A stretch of DNA of 24,555 bases from DATBED01 sp035480695 (GCA_035480695.1 DATIHM010000076.1:1-24555); one strand, 5' to 3'; shown: positions 14,709 to 22,039, counted from the stretch's first letter. Numbers and translations: made by a program. The notes: generated by a model from the sequence alone, not told the origin.

Positions 14709-16043
14709 CTAGCTGGCGATATTGTCGACCAGCAAATGCTGATGGGCTTTTTGGCCTCTGAATGCTATTCGGGTGGTCCCGTCTTTAACCACGAGCAGCC
14801 GGGCCCTGTTAACCAAAGCCGGGTGCACGTACCTGTCGATACTTCTATAGCTGCCCAGCCTGGCAACATTGAAACCAGCCTCTTCGAGGCTTCGCGTTTG
14901 GCCGTTGTTGCCGGTATTCAGTGGGCCGTTAGTGCTTTCGTTGTAGTAGCCCAGGTTAAAATCCGAAGCATTCTTGTCCAGGTCTCCCATAAGGATTATG
15001 CAGTTCGGTGCCGTGGCCAGCTTATCCCAAATCCATTTTTTATGGTTCGAGGGGATTCGGTGCATTACATAGTTGGCGTTGAAGACAACTACGTCTTCAG
15101 GGCCCAGCTCTGAAAAGTCGAGCTTAAGGATTTCGTCGACCAGGTCGCCCTGTACTATACGGAACGTACCGGGTTCCACCTGTTGGCCCTCTTCGGTAGC
15201 AACCTTCATCTCGGGGATATCCAACCCAAGAAGATGCAAATAGCCATTCACCAGAGGGAAAAAGTTTTTGCGCAGGTTTTCGCTGAAGGAAGGCGTAGCC
15301 TCGATGCCGAGCATGCTTAAACGATTACGGCCGAGATGGCCTTCGGCCATCGCCAGGGTTTTGGTAACTGCAGCCGAGGTCGCGCCAGTGCCCGGCCCTG
15401 GCTCAATGATGTGCAGCTCGCCACGAGGCTGCTCAGACATCCGATTGTAAATGTGACGGTTTATCTGGGCGATGGCCCAATTCGAAACCGTCAGGTGAGG
15501 CATGGCTTCCAGCCCTTGTGATTCGGCCGCCCCTTCTGGTGAGGTCGCCAGGATGCGCTTGGCATCCGCCATGGTTTCATCGGTAAAGCGCTCGTAATTT
15601 ATAGCCGCCAGCAGCGCTTGCACGCCCCGGCGGGCATTCCGGAACAGCCGGTCGGCACGCTCGACTTGATCTAAAGCGTCGTCAGTCAGCATCCAGTTCT
15701 CCTTAGGAAGAAGCTCAATTTTGCCATCGCCGACATTCTTAAGATGCTTCTGCCAGGTTTCACTGTCACTGGCCGGAGCCCGGCTGCTGTTGACATAATA
15801 GACAGAGGTCGAAATAAGCAAGGTCGCCAGGTTCCCGACTGCCGCAGGAAGCACATCCAGGTTCAAGCCAGGAGTGCCTTCTCGAAGCAAATGGTTGGCA
15901 GTCGCCAGGTTGTCGGCCATAATCGGCCCAAAGTGCGGGTCAGCAACAGCACCCTGAGCCCGTCGGATTATATTGGGCGAGAGGTCTTTAGTTGCGTAGG
16001 ATTGGACGAACAGGTCCAGCTCACCGGGTCCATCATAAGCCAT
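14709..16043 (-). CDS. SAM-dependent methyltransferase-like protein of unknown target
   Basis: The protein has 444 residues. From about residue 208 it shows a class I (Rossmann) methyltransferase core: ELHIIEPGPGTGATSA (209-224, SAM-binding motif I), MLGIEATPSFSENL (acidic end of strand 2), FRIVQGDLVDEI (294-305), and VVVFNANYVMHRIP (318-331) followed by IILMGDLD. The first 200 residues are mainly helical-looking and match nothing I recognise. There is no signal peptide or convincing membrane segment. It lies between pyrF and pyrE on the same strand, 32 bp before pyrE, with its own promoter and an apparently leaderless start. A role in pyrimidine metabolism is suggested only by position. RNA, protein or small-molecule targets are all possible, and an inactive fold cannot be excluded. 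Confidence 0.7.
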   Translation of the reverse strand: MAYDGPGELDLFVQSYATKDLSPNIIRRAQGAVADPHFGPIMADNLATANHLLREGTPGLNLDVLPAAVGNLATLLISTSVYYVNSSRAPASDSETWQKHLKNVGDGKIELLPKENWMLTDDALDQVERADRLFRNARRGVQALLAAINYERFTDETMADAKRILATSPEGAAESQGLEAMPHLTVSNWAIAQINRHIYNRMSEQPRGELHIIEPGPGTGATSAAVTKTLAMAEGHLGRNRLSMLGIEATPSFSENLRKNFFPLVNGYLHLLGLDIPEMKVATEEGQQVEPGTFRIVQGDLVDEILKLDFSELGPEDVVVFNANYVMHRIPSNHKKWIWDKLATAPNCIILMGDLDKNASDFNLGYYNESTNGPLNTGNNGQTRSLEEAGFNVARLGSYRSIDRYVHPALVNRARLLVVKDGTTRIAFRGQKAHQHLLVDNIAS

Positions 16044-16049
16044 GAGCCT

Positions 16050-16078
16050 ATATTAATAGGAGTTTTCGCGTCTGTAAA
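16050..16078 (-). promoter_or_regulatory. Probable promoter of the methyltransferase-like gene
   Basis: TTTACA (16078-16073), a 17-bp spacer and TAATAT (16055-16050) on the minus strand match the sigma70 consensus at 5/6 and 4/6 positions. The -10 ends 7 nt before the A of the ATG at 16043, so transcription should begin at or next to the start codon. There is no Shine-Dalgarno sequence. Confidence 0.6.
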
Positions 16079-16090
16079 TAATATTTCAAA

Positions 16091-16891
16091 CTATCGATAC
16101 TGGTTAAGCTTGTCGCGGGTTTGGCTGGCGGCGGCGTGCGGGTCATCAGCGAACAAAATGGCGCGCGAGGAGTTGATGATCAGCCCGGTGCCCTGCGAGT
16201 TGACGCCCGTTTTGACAAAATCGCTGGCTTCGCCGCCCTGCGCGCCTAGGCCGGGAACCAAGAATACCATCTCATCGCCGACCAGCTGGCGCATTTCGGC
16301 CATTTCCTGCGGCGCGGTGGCGCCGGCTAGCAAGAGGCAGTTGCCGTTAGTATTCCATTCATCGATCACGTTCTGGGCGACTTTTAAGTAGAGCTTCTGG
16401 CCATCTACCAATAAGTCCTGGAATTCGCCTGCGCCGGGGTTCGACCAGCGATCCAGCACGATGATGCCTTTATCTTTACGGTCGAGGAAGGGCTGGACGG
16501 CTTCGCGGCCGGCCCACGGCTGGACGGTCACGGCGTCGACGCCGAGGTAATCGAAGGCGAAGCTAGCGTAGTGCTCGTTAGTGTTGCCAATGTCGCCGCG
16601 TTTAAAATCGAGAATGATTGGGATCTCGGGATGGTTTTCATGCAGGTAGTCGCAGGTCCGCTTCAAATCCTCGATGCCTTCGGCGCCGCGCGACTCATAA
16701 AAGGCCGAGTTCGGCTTATAGGCGCAGACCAGGTCGGCCGTGGCGTCAATAATGTCGCGGTTAAAATCCCAAAGCGGAGTGGTGCTGTTTTTATACTGGT
16801 CGGGCAGCTTGCCGAAATCCGGATCTAGCCCGACGCAGAGCAAGGAGTTGTTTTTCGTCTGAGCCGCACGCAACCTGTTCAGAAAGTCCAT
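16091..16891 (-). CDS. pyrF: Orotidine 5'-phosphate decarboxylase, type 2
   Basis: The protein has 266 residues and matches the longer type 2 OMP decarboxylase family, which makes UMP. Motifs: LLCVGLDPDFGKLP near the N-terminus, VCAYKPNSAFYE, and IILDFKRGDIGNTNEHYA, which contains the catalytic Asp-x-Lys-x-x-Asp. VTVQPWAGREAVQPF follows, and VPGLGAQGGEASDF marks the phosphate-binding C-terminal region. The ATG at 16891 lies 9 nt beyond a perfect minus-strand TATAAT, with no Shine-Dalgarno sequence. It is divergent from pyrD and followed 47 bp later by the methyltransferase-like gene, which has its own promoter. Confidence 0.95.
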   Translation of the reverse strand: MDFLNRLRAAQTKNNSLLCVGLDPDFGKLPDQYKNSTTPLWDFNRDIIDATADLVCAYKPNSAFYESRGAEGIEDLKRTCDYLHENHPEIPIILDFKRGDIGNTNEHYASFAFDYLGVDAVTVQPWAGREAVQPFLDRKDKGIIVLDRWSNPGAGEFQDLLVDGQKLYLKVAQNVIDEWNTNGNCLLLAGATAPQEMAEMRQLVGDEMVFLVPGLGAQGGEASDFVKTGVNSQGTGLIINSSRAILFADDPHAAASQTRDKLNQYR

Positions 16892-16898
16892 TTTGGTT

Positions 16899-16928
16899 TA
16901 TTATATAGAGAGATGCGAAAGGGAACAA
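16899..16928. promoter_or_regulatory. Bidirectional pyrF / pyrD promoter (TATTATA core)
   Basis: TATTATA at 16899-16905 gives TATAAT on the minus strand (16905-16900) for pyrF, with TTGTTC at 16928-16923 as a -35 at 17 bp. It gives TATTAT on the plus strand (16899-16904) for pyrD. The pyrF start codon is 9 nt from the -10, leaving almost no leader. pyrD would have a leader of about 18 nt with AAGGGA upstream of its ATG. The core is identical to that between purC and purE. Confidence 0.6.
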
Positions 16929-18023
16929 ATGCCTAAACAACCGGCCACCATGTTTGACCCGGCCAAGACCTTTGACGACAATTTTGACAATGGACCGTTC
17001 CCACTCCCCAGCGACACCAAGCCTTATCTGAACAGCAGCGAGCCACAGCACACCTTTTTAGGCCACAAACTGTACTCGCCGTTCGGCGTGGCGGCCGGCT
17101 CAATGCCCACGGCCAAGCACATCAAATACGCTTTCGAGCGCGGCTTCGATGTCAACGTCTACAAGACCCAGCGCAGTGTGCCGTTCGAGGTGAACGAATT
17201 TCCGAACGTGGTTTACCTGGATGTCGACGGCGACTTGACGCCAGAGAAGGCTAAGCAGCCGCAGCTGGCGCACCTAGACTCCGACCAGCCGATTGAGGAG
17301 CTGACCATCACCAACTCCTTCGGCAACCCGTCACGCGGGCCGGAGTTCTGGGTCGATGACATAAAAAAGGCCGTCGGCTACGCCGGCAAAGGCCAGCTGT
17401 TGATGGCCAGCGTCGTCGGCACCATCCAGCCCGACTTCAACCAGCAGCAATATTACGACGATTTCGCCAAGACGGCCGGCCTGGCCGCCAGCACCGGCGT
17501 CAAAGTCATCGAAGTCAACCTGTCGTGCCCGAACGTCGCCAACGAAGGTGTCATCTGCTACACCTACGACGCCGTCATCGACATCTGCCGCAAAATCAAA
17601 GAGACCATCGGCGACATTCCGCTGGTGGCCAAACTGGGCTACTTTACAGATGAGCAGCAGGAACTGCTCGCCAAAATCGTGCTCGACACGCAGGACTACC
17701 TGGCCGGCTTTTCGGTTATCAACACCATCCAGGCGCCGATTGTCGACGAAAAGGGCGAGCAGATATTGCCGGGCGAAGGCCGCCTGCGCGCCGGCATCTG
17801 TGGCCACGGCATCAAATGGGCCGGGCTCGACATGGTCAAGCGGCTCGACACTATGCGCAAAGAGAAGGGGATGGATTACCAAATCATCGGTGTCGGCGGA
17901 GTGGCCACGCCGAAAGACTTCGCCGACTACCGCGCCGCCGGCGCCGACGTCGTCCAATCCGTCACCGCCGCCATGTGGAACTCCGGCCTGGCCGCCGAAA
18001 TCAAAGCCTCGCTTGCTTCGTAA
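16929..18023 (+). CDS. pyrD: Dihydroorotate dehydrogenase, class 1-like
   Basis: The protein has 364 residues and oxidises dihydroorotate to orotate with FMN. VIEVNLSCPNVANEG carries a Cys at the catalytic position. This is the class 1 (soluble) signature; membrane-bound class 2 enzymes have Ser there. Other motifs: SPFGVAAGSMPTAKHIKYA near the N-terminus, YKTQRSVPFE, ITNSFGNPSRGPEFW, LVAKLGYF, and YQIIGVGGVATPKDFADYRAAGADVVQ, which fits the FMN phosphate site. No N-terminal membrane segment is present. A TTG start at 16893 is open, but the ATG at 16929 has AAGGGA upstream, and the shorter protein fits the family and leaves the promoter free. Class 1A (fumarate) seems closest, but the electron acceptor is not settled. 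Arginase follows 21 bp downstream. Confidence 0.9.
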   Translation: MPKQPATMFDPAKTFDDNFDNGPFPLPSDTKPYLNSSEPQHTFLGHKLYSPFGVAAGSMPTAKHIKYAFERGFDVNVYKTQRSVPFEVNEFPNVVYLDVDGDLTPEKAKQPQLAHLDSDQPIEELTITNSFGNPSRGPEFWVDDIKKAVGYAGKGQLLMASVVGTIQPDFNQQQYYDDFAKTAGLAASTGVKVIEVNLSCPNVANEGVICYTYDAVIDICRKIKETIGDIPLVAKLGYFTDEQQELLAKIVLDTQDYLAGFSVINTIQAPIVDEKGEQILPGEGRLRAGICGHGIKWAGLDMVKRLDTMRKEKGMDYQIIGVGGVATPKDFADYRAAGADVVQSVTAAMWNSGLAAEIKASLAS

Positions 18024-18028
18024 CAGGG

Positions 18029-18037
18029 TGATATACT
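18029..18037 (+). promoter_or_regulatory. Extended -10 promoter of arginase
   Basis: TGA plus TATACT (18029-18037) fits the extended -10 pattern TGnTATAAT, with five of six hexamer bases matching. It fills the 21-bp gap after pyrD and ends 8 nt before the ATG at 18045. This predicts a leaderless arginase mRNA in addition to any read-through from pyrD. Confidence 0.55.
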
Positions 18038-18044
18038 CGTAGAT

Positions 18045-18989
18045 ATGCCTGAACCGACCAACCAAATCTCCATGTTGGGCGTGCCGCTCGACCTGGGTGC
18101 CGAGAACCTGGGCGTCGACATCGGCCCGCAGGCTTTCCGCTACCAGCACATCATCGCCAAACTGCAGCACATCGGCTTCGAGCTGAAAGACCTGGGCAAT
18201 GTCCAGGTGGCCGACCGCCTCAACCTGGAGCCAGGCAATCCGCGCATGCATTACCTCGATGAAATCCTCCGTGTCAACGACGACGTGGCCTACGAAACCG
18301 AGCGCACTATCAAAGACAACCGGCGCATGCTGGTCATCGGCGGCGACCACTCGATTAACCTGGGCGCGGTGAGTGGCGCATCGGTGGCGCTCGATGGCAA
18401 CCTCGGCCTGGTTTACTTCGATGCCCACGGCGACATGAACACCGAGGAAACAACCATGAGCGGCAACGTCCACGGCATGCACCTGGCTTCGCTGTTGGGA
18501 TTCGGCGCTCCTCAGTTGAAAAACCTGCGCGCCGAGAAGACCAAGATCGCCAAAGAAAACCTGCTGCATATAGGTGGCAGCGACTTCGACCAGGCCGAAC
18601 TCGAGCTTATCGAACGCGAACAATTACCAGTCTTCACCCTTTTTGACTTGTTGACCCAGAACATGGCGCCGCTTATGAAAATGATTGACGACTTGGCGGC
18701 GCGCATGCCCAACATCTGGGTCAGCATGGACCTCGACGTCATCGACAAGATTTACGCGCCGGGCGCCGGCATGCCGAATAACAAAGGACTGACTTACCGC
18801 GAAATCGCCACCATAGCCGAATACGTCGGCCAGAAATGCAACGTCATCGGCGTCGATATCGTCGAGTACAACCCTCTGCAGGACGAAGAATACAAGACCG
18901 TCGAGCTGGGCATCGAGCTTATCGCCAAACTTTTCGGTAAAAACTACAGCTGGTACACCGACTACATGGACAAGAACAAGGTAGGCTAG
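18045..18989 (+). CDS. Arginase
   Basis: The protein has 314 residues in the ureohydrolase family. It should hydrolyse arginine to ornithine and urea using two Mn ions. Metal ligands are all present: His102 (GGDHS), Asp126, His128 and Asp130 (YFDAHGDMNT), and Asp229 and Asp231 (SMDLDVID). Arginase-type substrate residues are also visible: Asn132, Ser139, Asn141 and His143 (MSGNVHGM), SDFD near 179-182, and the late DIVEYNP Glu. GVPLDLGAENLGVDIGP at the N-terminus is typical of bacterial RocF-type arginases, so agmatinase is less likely. DAHAD reads DAHGD, a mild change. The gene follows pyrD and shares CTAG at its stop with pyrC. Arginase is not a usual member of a pyrimidine cluster. Confidence 0.88.
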   Translation: MPEPTNQISMLGVPLDLGAENLGVDIGPQAFRYQHIIAKLQHIGFELKDLGNVQVADRLNLEPGNPRMHYLDEILRVNDDVAYETERTIKDNRRMLVIGGDHSINLGAVSGASVALDGNLGLVYFDAHGDMNTEETTMSGNVHGMHLASLLGFGAPQLKNLRAEKTKIAKENLLHIGGSDFDQAELELIEREQLPVFTLFDLLTQNMAPLMKMIDDLAARMPNIWVSMDLDVIDKIYAPGAGMPNNKGLTYREIATIAEYVGQKCNVIGVDIVEYNPLQDEEYKTVELGIELIAKLFGKNYSWYTDYMDKNKVG

Positions 18990-20038
18990 GGAAGTAGCCG
19001 GCCGCTGCCCGGCTTTGCCAAGACCTGGCCATTTTCGAACGCTGTTTCGCCGCGTAGCACGACCTTTTTGACTTTACCGATGACACGCCGGCCGGCGAAG
19101 GGGCTCCAGCCGGCCCGGGTGAGCAAGTCTTCGTTGCGGATTTCGTATTCAGACATGTCGACTTCGATATGCGTGCTGTCGTCAGTCGGCACGTTGAAGA
19201 TTTTAGCCGGATTAGCATGTAGCCGCTCCAGCAATTGTTGGCGCGTCAGCCGCCCTTCGGCTTCGGCGGTCAGCATCAGCGGCAAGGTCGTTTCCAGCCC
19301 CGGCACGCCGAAGGGCGGCGTCCCGCTCTCTTTGTCGGCTTTGGTATGCGGCGCATGGTCGGACTCAACGACATCGATAGCATCCAAGTGGTCCCACAAA
19401 AACTTCAGGTCGCGCTCGGTTTTAAGATACGGTTTCATATGGCCGAAAGGCCCCAGCCGCTCGGCATCCTTATCCGTCAAAAAAAGGTGGTGCGGCGTCA
19501 CGCCACAAGTTATCGGCAGGCCGGCGTCTTTGGCGCGCATCACGAACTCCAGCTCGCTCTGGCTGGAAACGTGACAGATATGCGTGCGTCGCTTTGTGGC
19601 CTTCAGGACATTCCCAACCATATCCGACACATCCTCTTCAGCGTGTAATAGGATCGGCTTGGTTTCCGGCCACGCCTGGTAAATGCTCAGCAGCTTATCT
19701 TTATCGATGATGAAGCCGCCGGTCGTTATGTTCATATAAATTTTGAGGCCCATGACGCGGTCGATGACCTTGGGGAATTCGTCGAAATTGTCGGCCAGCG
19801 TGCCGAAGTGGAAACCGATGTCACAGACGGCCTTTTGCCGCGCCAGTTCCAGCTTTTCCTCGAGCAATTCAGCCGTCGTGACAGGTACGACGTTGTTCGG
19901 CATGTCCATGACTGCCGTGTAGCCGCCGGCCAGAGCCGCCGAGGTGCCGCTCAGCAAATCTTCCTTCTGCGTCTGGCCCGGGTCGCGCAAGTGCACGTGC
20001 GGGTCAATCAGGCCGGGCAAGATAATCGGGTCACTCAT
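18986..20038 (-). CDS. pyrC: Dihydroorotase, CAD-like type
   Basis: The protein has 350 residues and cyclises carbamoyl aspartate to dihydroorotate. Metal-site residues: His14 and His16 (GLIDPHVHLRDPG), the carboxylated Lys99 (GLKIYMN), His132 (LLHAEE), His156 (HICHVSS) and Asp227 (ESDHAPH). It starts almost directly at LPGLID, without the N-terminal strand region of many bacterial enzymes. TCGVTPHHLFLT, PFGVPGLETTLPLMLTA and the C-terminal WSPFAGRRVIGKVKKVVLRG resemble the dihydroorotase domain of animal CAD. The ATG at 20038 lies 9 nt beyond TATACT; longer in-frame starts would run through pyrB's start and promoter. It is divergent from pyrB. Confidence 0.93.
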   Translation of the reverse strand: MSDPIILPGLIDPHVHLRDPGQTQKEDLLSGTSAALAGGYTAVMDMPNNVVPVTTAELLEEKLELARQKAVCDIGFHFGTLADNFDEFPKVIDRVMGLKIYMNITTGGFIIDKDKLLSIYQAWPETKPILLHAEEDVSDMVGNVLKATKRRTHICHVSSQSELEFVMRAKDAGLPITCGVTPHHLFLTDKDAERLGPFGHMKPYLKTERDLKFLWDHLDAIDVVESDHAPHTKADKESGTPPFGVPGLETTLPLMLTAEAEGRLTRQQLLERLHANPAKIFNVPTDDSTHIEVDMSEYEIRNEDLLTRAGWSPFAGRRVIGKVKKVVLRGETAFENGQVLAKPGSGRLLP

Positions 20039-20046
20039 CTGCAAAC

Positions 20047-20052
20047 AGTATA
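20047..20052 (-). promoter_or_regulatory. -10 element of pyrC
   Basis: TATACT on the minus strand (20052-20047) matches the -10 consensus at five of six bases. It ends 9 nt before the pyrC ATG at 20038, so the leader would be absent or about 2 nt. No -35 is evident. Confidence 0.45.
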
Positions 20053-20059
20053 ACGCAGC

Positions 20060-20088
20060 TTGTGCTTGCCCCAGATGTTTAGTAAATT
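20060..20088 (+). promoter_or_regulatory. Possible pyrB promoter
   Basis: TTGTGC (20060-20065), a 17-bp spacer and TAAATT (20083-20088) end 9 nt before the ATG at 20097. The hexamers match only 3/6 and 4/6 positions. The absence of any Shine-Dalgarno sequence before the ATG is consistent with a leaderless start. Confidence 0.35.
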
Positions 20089-20096
20089 TACATAAG

Positions 20097-21026
20097 ATGC
20101 ATGTTTTAGACGCCGACCAATTCACGCCGGAATCTATTCTTGAAGTTTTCCAAAATGCCGACAGCCTGCGCGATATGCTGGCCGAACCCGAAACCCGCCT
20201 GGAGCTGGCCCACAGGCACAACGACAAACAGATCTGCAGCCTATTTTATGAACCGTCGACGCGTACGCGCACCAGTTTCGAAGCCGCTGCGCTGAAGCTC
20301 GGCATGGGTGTCGTCAGTACCGAGAACGCCGCCGAGTTCTCGTCGGCCGCCAAGGGCGAGACGATTGAGGACACCACGCGCGTGCTCAACCAGTACGGTT
20401 TCGCTGCCATCGTCATCCGCCACCCCGAAACCGGCGCGGTCGCCCGGGCGGCTGCCGTCAGCGACGTGCCCATCCTGAACGCCGGCGACGGCAAGGGCGA
20501 GCACCCCACGCAGTGCCTGCTCGACGCCTACACCATCTACCGGCAATTCGGCCGGCTCGACAACCTGCGCGTCGTGATGGGCGGCGACCTGCGCAACGGC
20601 CGCACGGTGCGCTCGCTGGCCAAGGTCCTCGCCAAATATCCCGGCAATGAACTGGTTTTCGTGTCTATTCCGGCACTGCAGATGGCCGACGACATCAAGG
20701 AAATCCTCACCCAAAGCGGCACCAAATTCAGCGAAGCCGATGATCTGGAGACCGCCTTCCAGGGCACCGACGTCGTTTACTGGACGCGCCTGCAAAAGGA
20801 GCGGCTTGACCCTGACGAACCGTTCGACAGCAGTGCTTTCATCATCTCCACCGAATCACTCGGATACTTGCCCGAAAAGGCTATCATCATGCACCCGCTG
20901 CCACGCGTCGACGAAATCTCACCTGAAGTCGACACCGACCCGCGTGCCAAATATTTCGAGCAGGCCGGCAACGGACTTTATGTGCGCATGGCGCTGCTCG
21001 ACCAAGTTGTGGGTGGAAAACGATAA
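20097..21026 (+). CDS. pyrB: Aspartate carbamoyltransferase catalytic subunit
   Basis: The protein has 309 residues, the standard size of the catalytic chain, which condenses carbamoyl phosphate with aspartate. Motifs: FYEPSTRTRTSFEAA (STRTR at 54-58, carbamoyl phosphate site), NAGDGKGEHPTQCLLDAYTI, GGDLRNGRTVRSLA, and MHPLPRVDEISPEVD near the C-terminus. These distinguish it from ornithine carbamoyltransferase. An ORF extending upstream to 19944 overlaps pyrC, and its extra 51 residues match nothing in the family, so I use the ATG at 20097. No regulatory chain gene (pyrI) and no fused dihydroorotase are present. prs follows 61 bp downstream. Confidence 0.96.
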   Translation: MHVLDADQFTPESILEVFQNADSLRDMLAEPETRLELAHRHNDKQICSLFYEPSTRTRTSFEAAALKLGMGVVSTENAAEFSSAAKGETIEDTTRVLNQYGFAAIVIRHPETGAVARAAAVSDVPILNAGDGKGEHPTQCLLDAYTIYRQFGRLDNLRVVMGGDLRNGRTVRSLAKVLAKYPGNELVFVSIPALQMADDIKEILTQSGTKFSEADDLETAFQGTDVVYWTRLQKERLDPDEPFDSSAFIISTESLGYLPEKAIIMHPLPRVDEISPEVDTDPRAKYFEQAGNGLYVRMALLDQVVGGKR

Positions 21027-21029
21027 TCG

Positions 21030-21038
21030 TGTTAGACT
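21030..21038 (+). promoter_or_regulatory. Possible extended -10 promoter of prs
   Basis: TGT plus TAGACT (21030-21038) fits TGnTATAAT at the TG and four of six hexamer bases. It ends 8 nt before an in-frame ATG at 21046 and 50 nt before the conserved-domain ATG at 21088. It therefore allows either a leaderless longer protein or a leader of about 43 nt. Confidence 0.4.
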
Positions 21039-21087
21039 GTGGACAATGAATCGTGTGGGTGAAGCTCGGATTCGACAGGTGAACCGT

Positions 21088-22035
21088 ATGCAGCTTTTAA
21101 GCGGCCGCGCCCATCCAGCCCTCGCCAAAGAAATCGCCGATCAACTTGATATAAAATTATCGGAAGTTTTACTGGAGAATTTCGCCAACGGCGAAATCCG
21201 GGTGCGCTTTTTGGAATCGATGCGTGGCGATGACGTCTTCATCGTCCAGACACACTCCGGCCGCCTGCACAGCGCTCTGATGGAACAGCTGCTTATGATT
21301 GACGCTGCCAAGCGCGCCTCAGCCCGCAGCATCACCGCCGTCTGCCCGCTGCTTAGCTATTCCCGCCAAGACCGCAAATCGGCCGGGCGCGAACCGATTG
21401 GAGCCCGCCTCGTCGTCGACATGCTGGCAGCAGCCGGCGCCGACCGCATCATGAGCGTCGACCTGCACTCCGGCCAGACGCAAGGCTTTTTCGATGGCCC
21501 GTTCGATCATCTCATCGCGTTTCCGCTGTTCCGTAAATATATCCAGGAAAACTTCGGTGACGACGTCGTTTTCGTGGCACCCGACGCCGGCCGCGTCAAA
21601 CTGACGGAGCGCTATTCCAGCCGCATGGGTGCGCAGATGGCCATTATCCATAAGACACGCTCCACGAAAGAGAAGAACACTGTCGAGGCCAAGCATCTCA
21701 TCGGCGACGTCGATGGCCGGAACTGCGTCATCATCGACGACATGATCGACACCGCCGGCACTTTCTGCGCCGCCGCCGACATGCTGAAAGAGAGGGGCGC
21801 CAAGACCATCCACGGACTGGCCACGCACGGCATCTTCTCGGGAGACGCCCTCGAGAAAATCGAGGGTTCAGCGTTCGAAAAAGTCGTCGTCACCAACACC
21901 ATGCCTATCGACACCGGCGGCGTGACCGATAAAGTCGTCGTGCTCTCTGTAGCCGGCATCCTGGCCGACGCCATCAGCGCAGTGGCTAACAGTCGCTCCG
22001 TTTCGGCCATCTTCGAAGGCGAAAACCAAATCTAA
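21088..22035 (+). CDS. prs: Ribose-phosphate pyrophosphokinase (PRPP synthetase)
   Basis: The protein has 315 residues, the family's usual length, and makes PRPP from ribose 5-phosphate and ATP for both nucleotide pathways. Motifs: MQLLSGRAHPALAKEIA at the start, ENFANGEIRVRF, LLSYSRQDRKSAGREPIGAR (ATP site), SVDLHSGQTQGFFDGPFDHL, and the ribose 5-phosphate/PRPP loop VIIDDMIDTAGTFCAAADML. The region usually reading SPDxGG reads APDAGRVKLTERYS. I chose the ATG at 21088 because the family begins there and AGGTGA at 21077-21082 is well placed. An in-frame ATG at 21046 would add 14 residues and be leaderless. It sits between pyrB and purA, fitting its shared role. Confidence 0.94.
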   Translation: MQLLSGRAHPALAKEIADQLDIKLSEVLLENFANGEIRVRFLESMRGDDVFIVQTHSGRLHSALMEQLLMIDAAKRASARSITAVCPLLSYSRQDRKSAGREPIGARLVVDMLAAAGADRIMSVDLHSGQTQGFFDGPFDHLIAFPLFRKYIQENFGDDVVFVAPDAGRVKLTERYSSRMGAQMAIIHKTRSTKEKNTVEAKHLIGDVDGRNCVIIDDMIDTAGTFCAAADMLKERGAKTIHGLATHGIFSGDALEKIEGSAFEKVVVTNTMPIDTGGVTDKVVVLSVAGILADAISAVANSRSVSAIFEGENQI

Positions 22036-22039
22036 AGGG

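Noticed and set aside
17331..18623. 430-codon minus-strand ORF across pyrD and arginase
   Set aside because: It spans two well-supported genes and their intergenic promoter. Its sequence is repetitive in Val, Asp and Phe with no recognisable motif.
19944..20096. N-terminal extension of pyrB from 19944
   Set aside because: It overlaps the start of pyrC and its promoter. The added residues match nothing in aspartate carbamoyltransferases.
20039..20227. N-terminal extension of pyrC up to 20227
   Set aside because: It would run through the pyrB coding start. The dihydroorotase family begins at the ATG at 20038.
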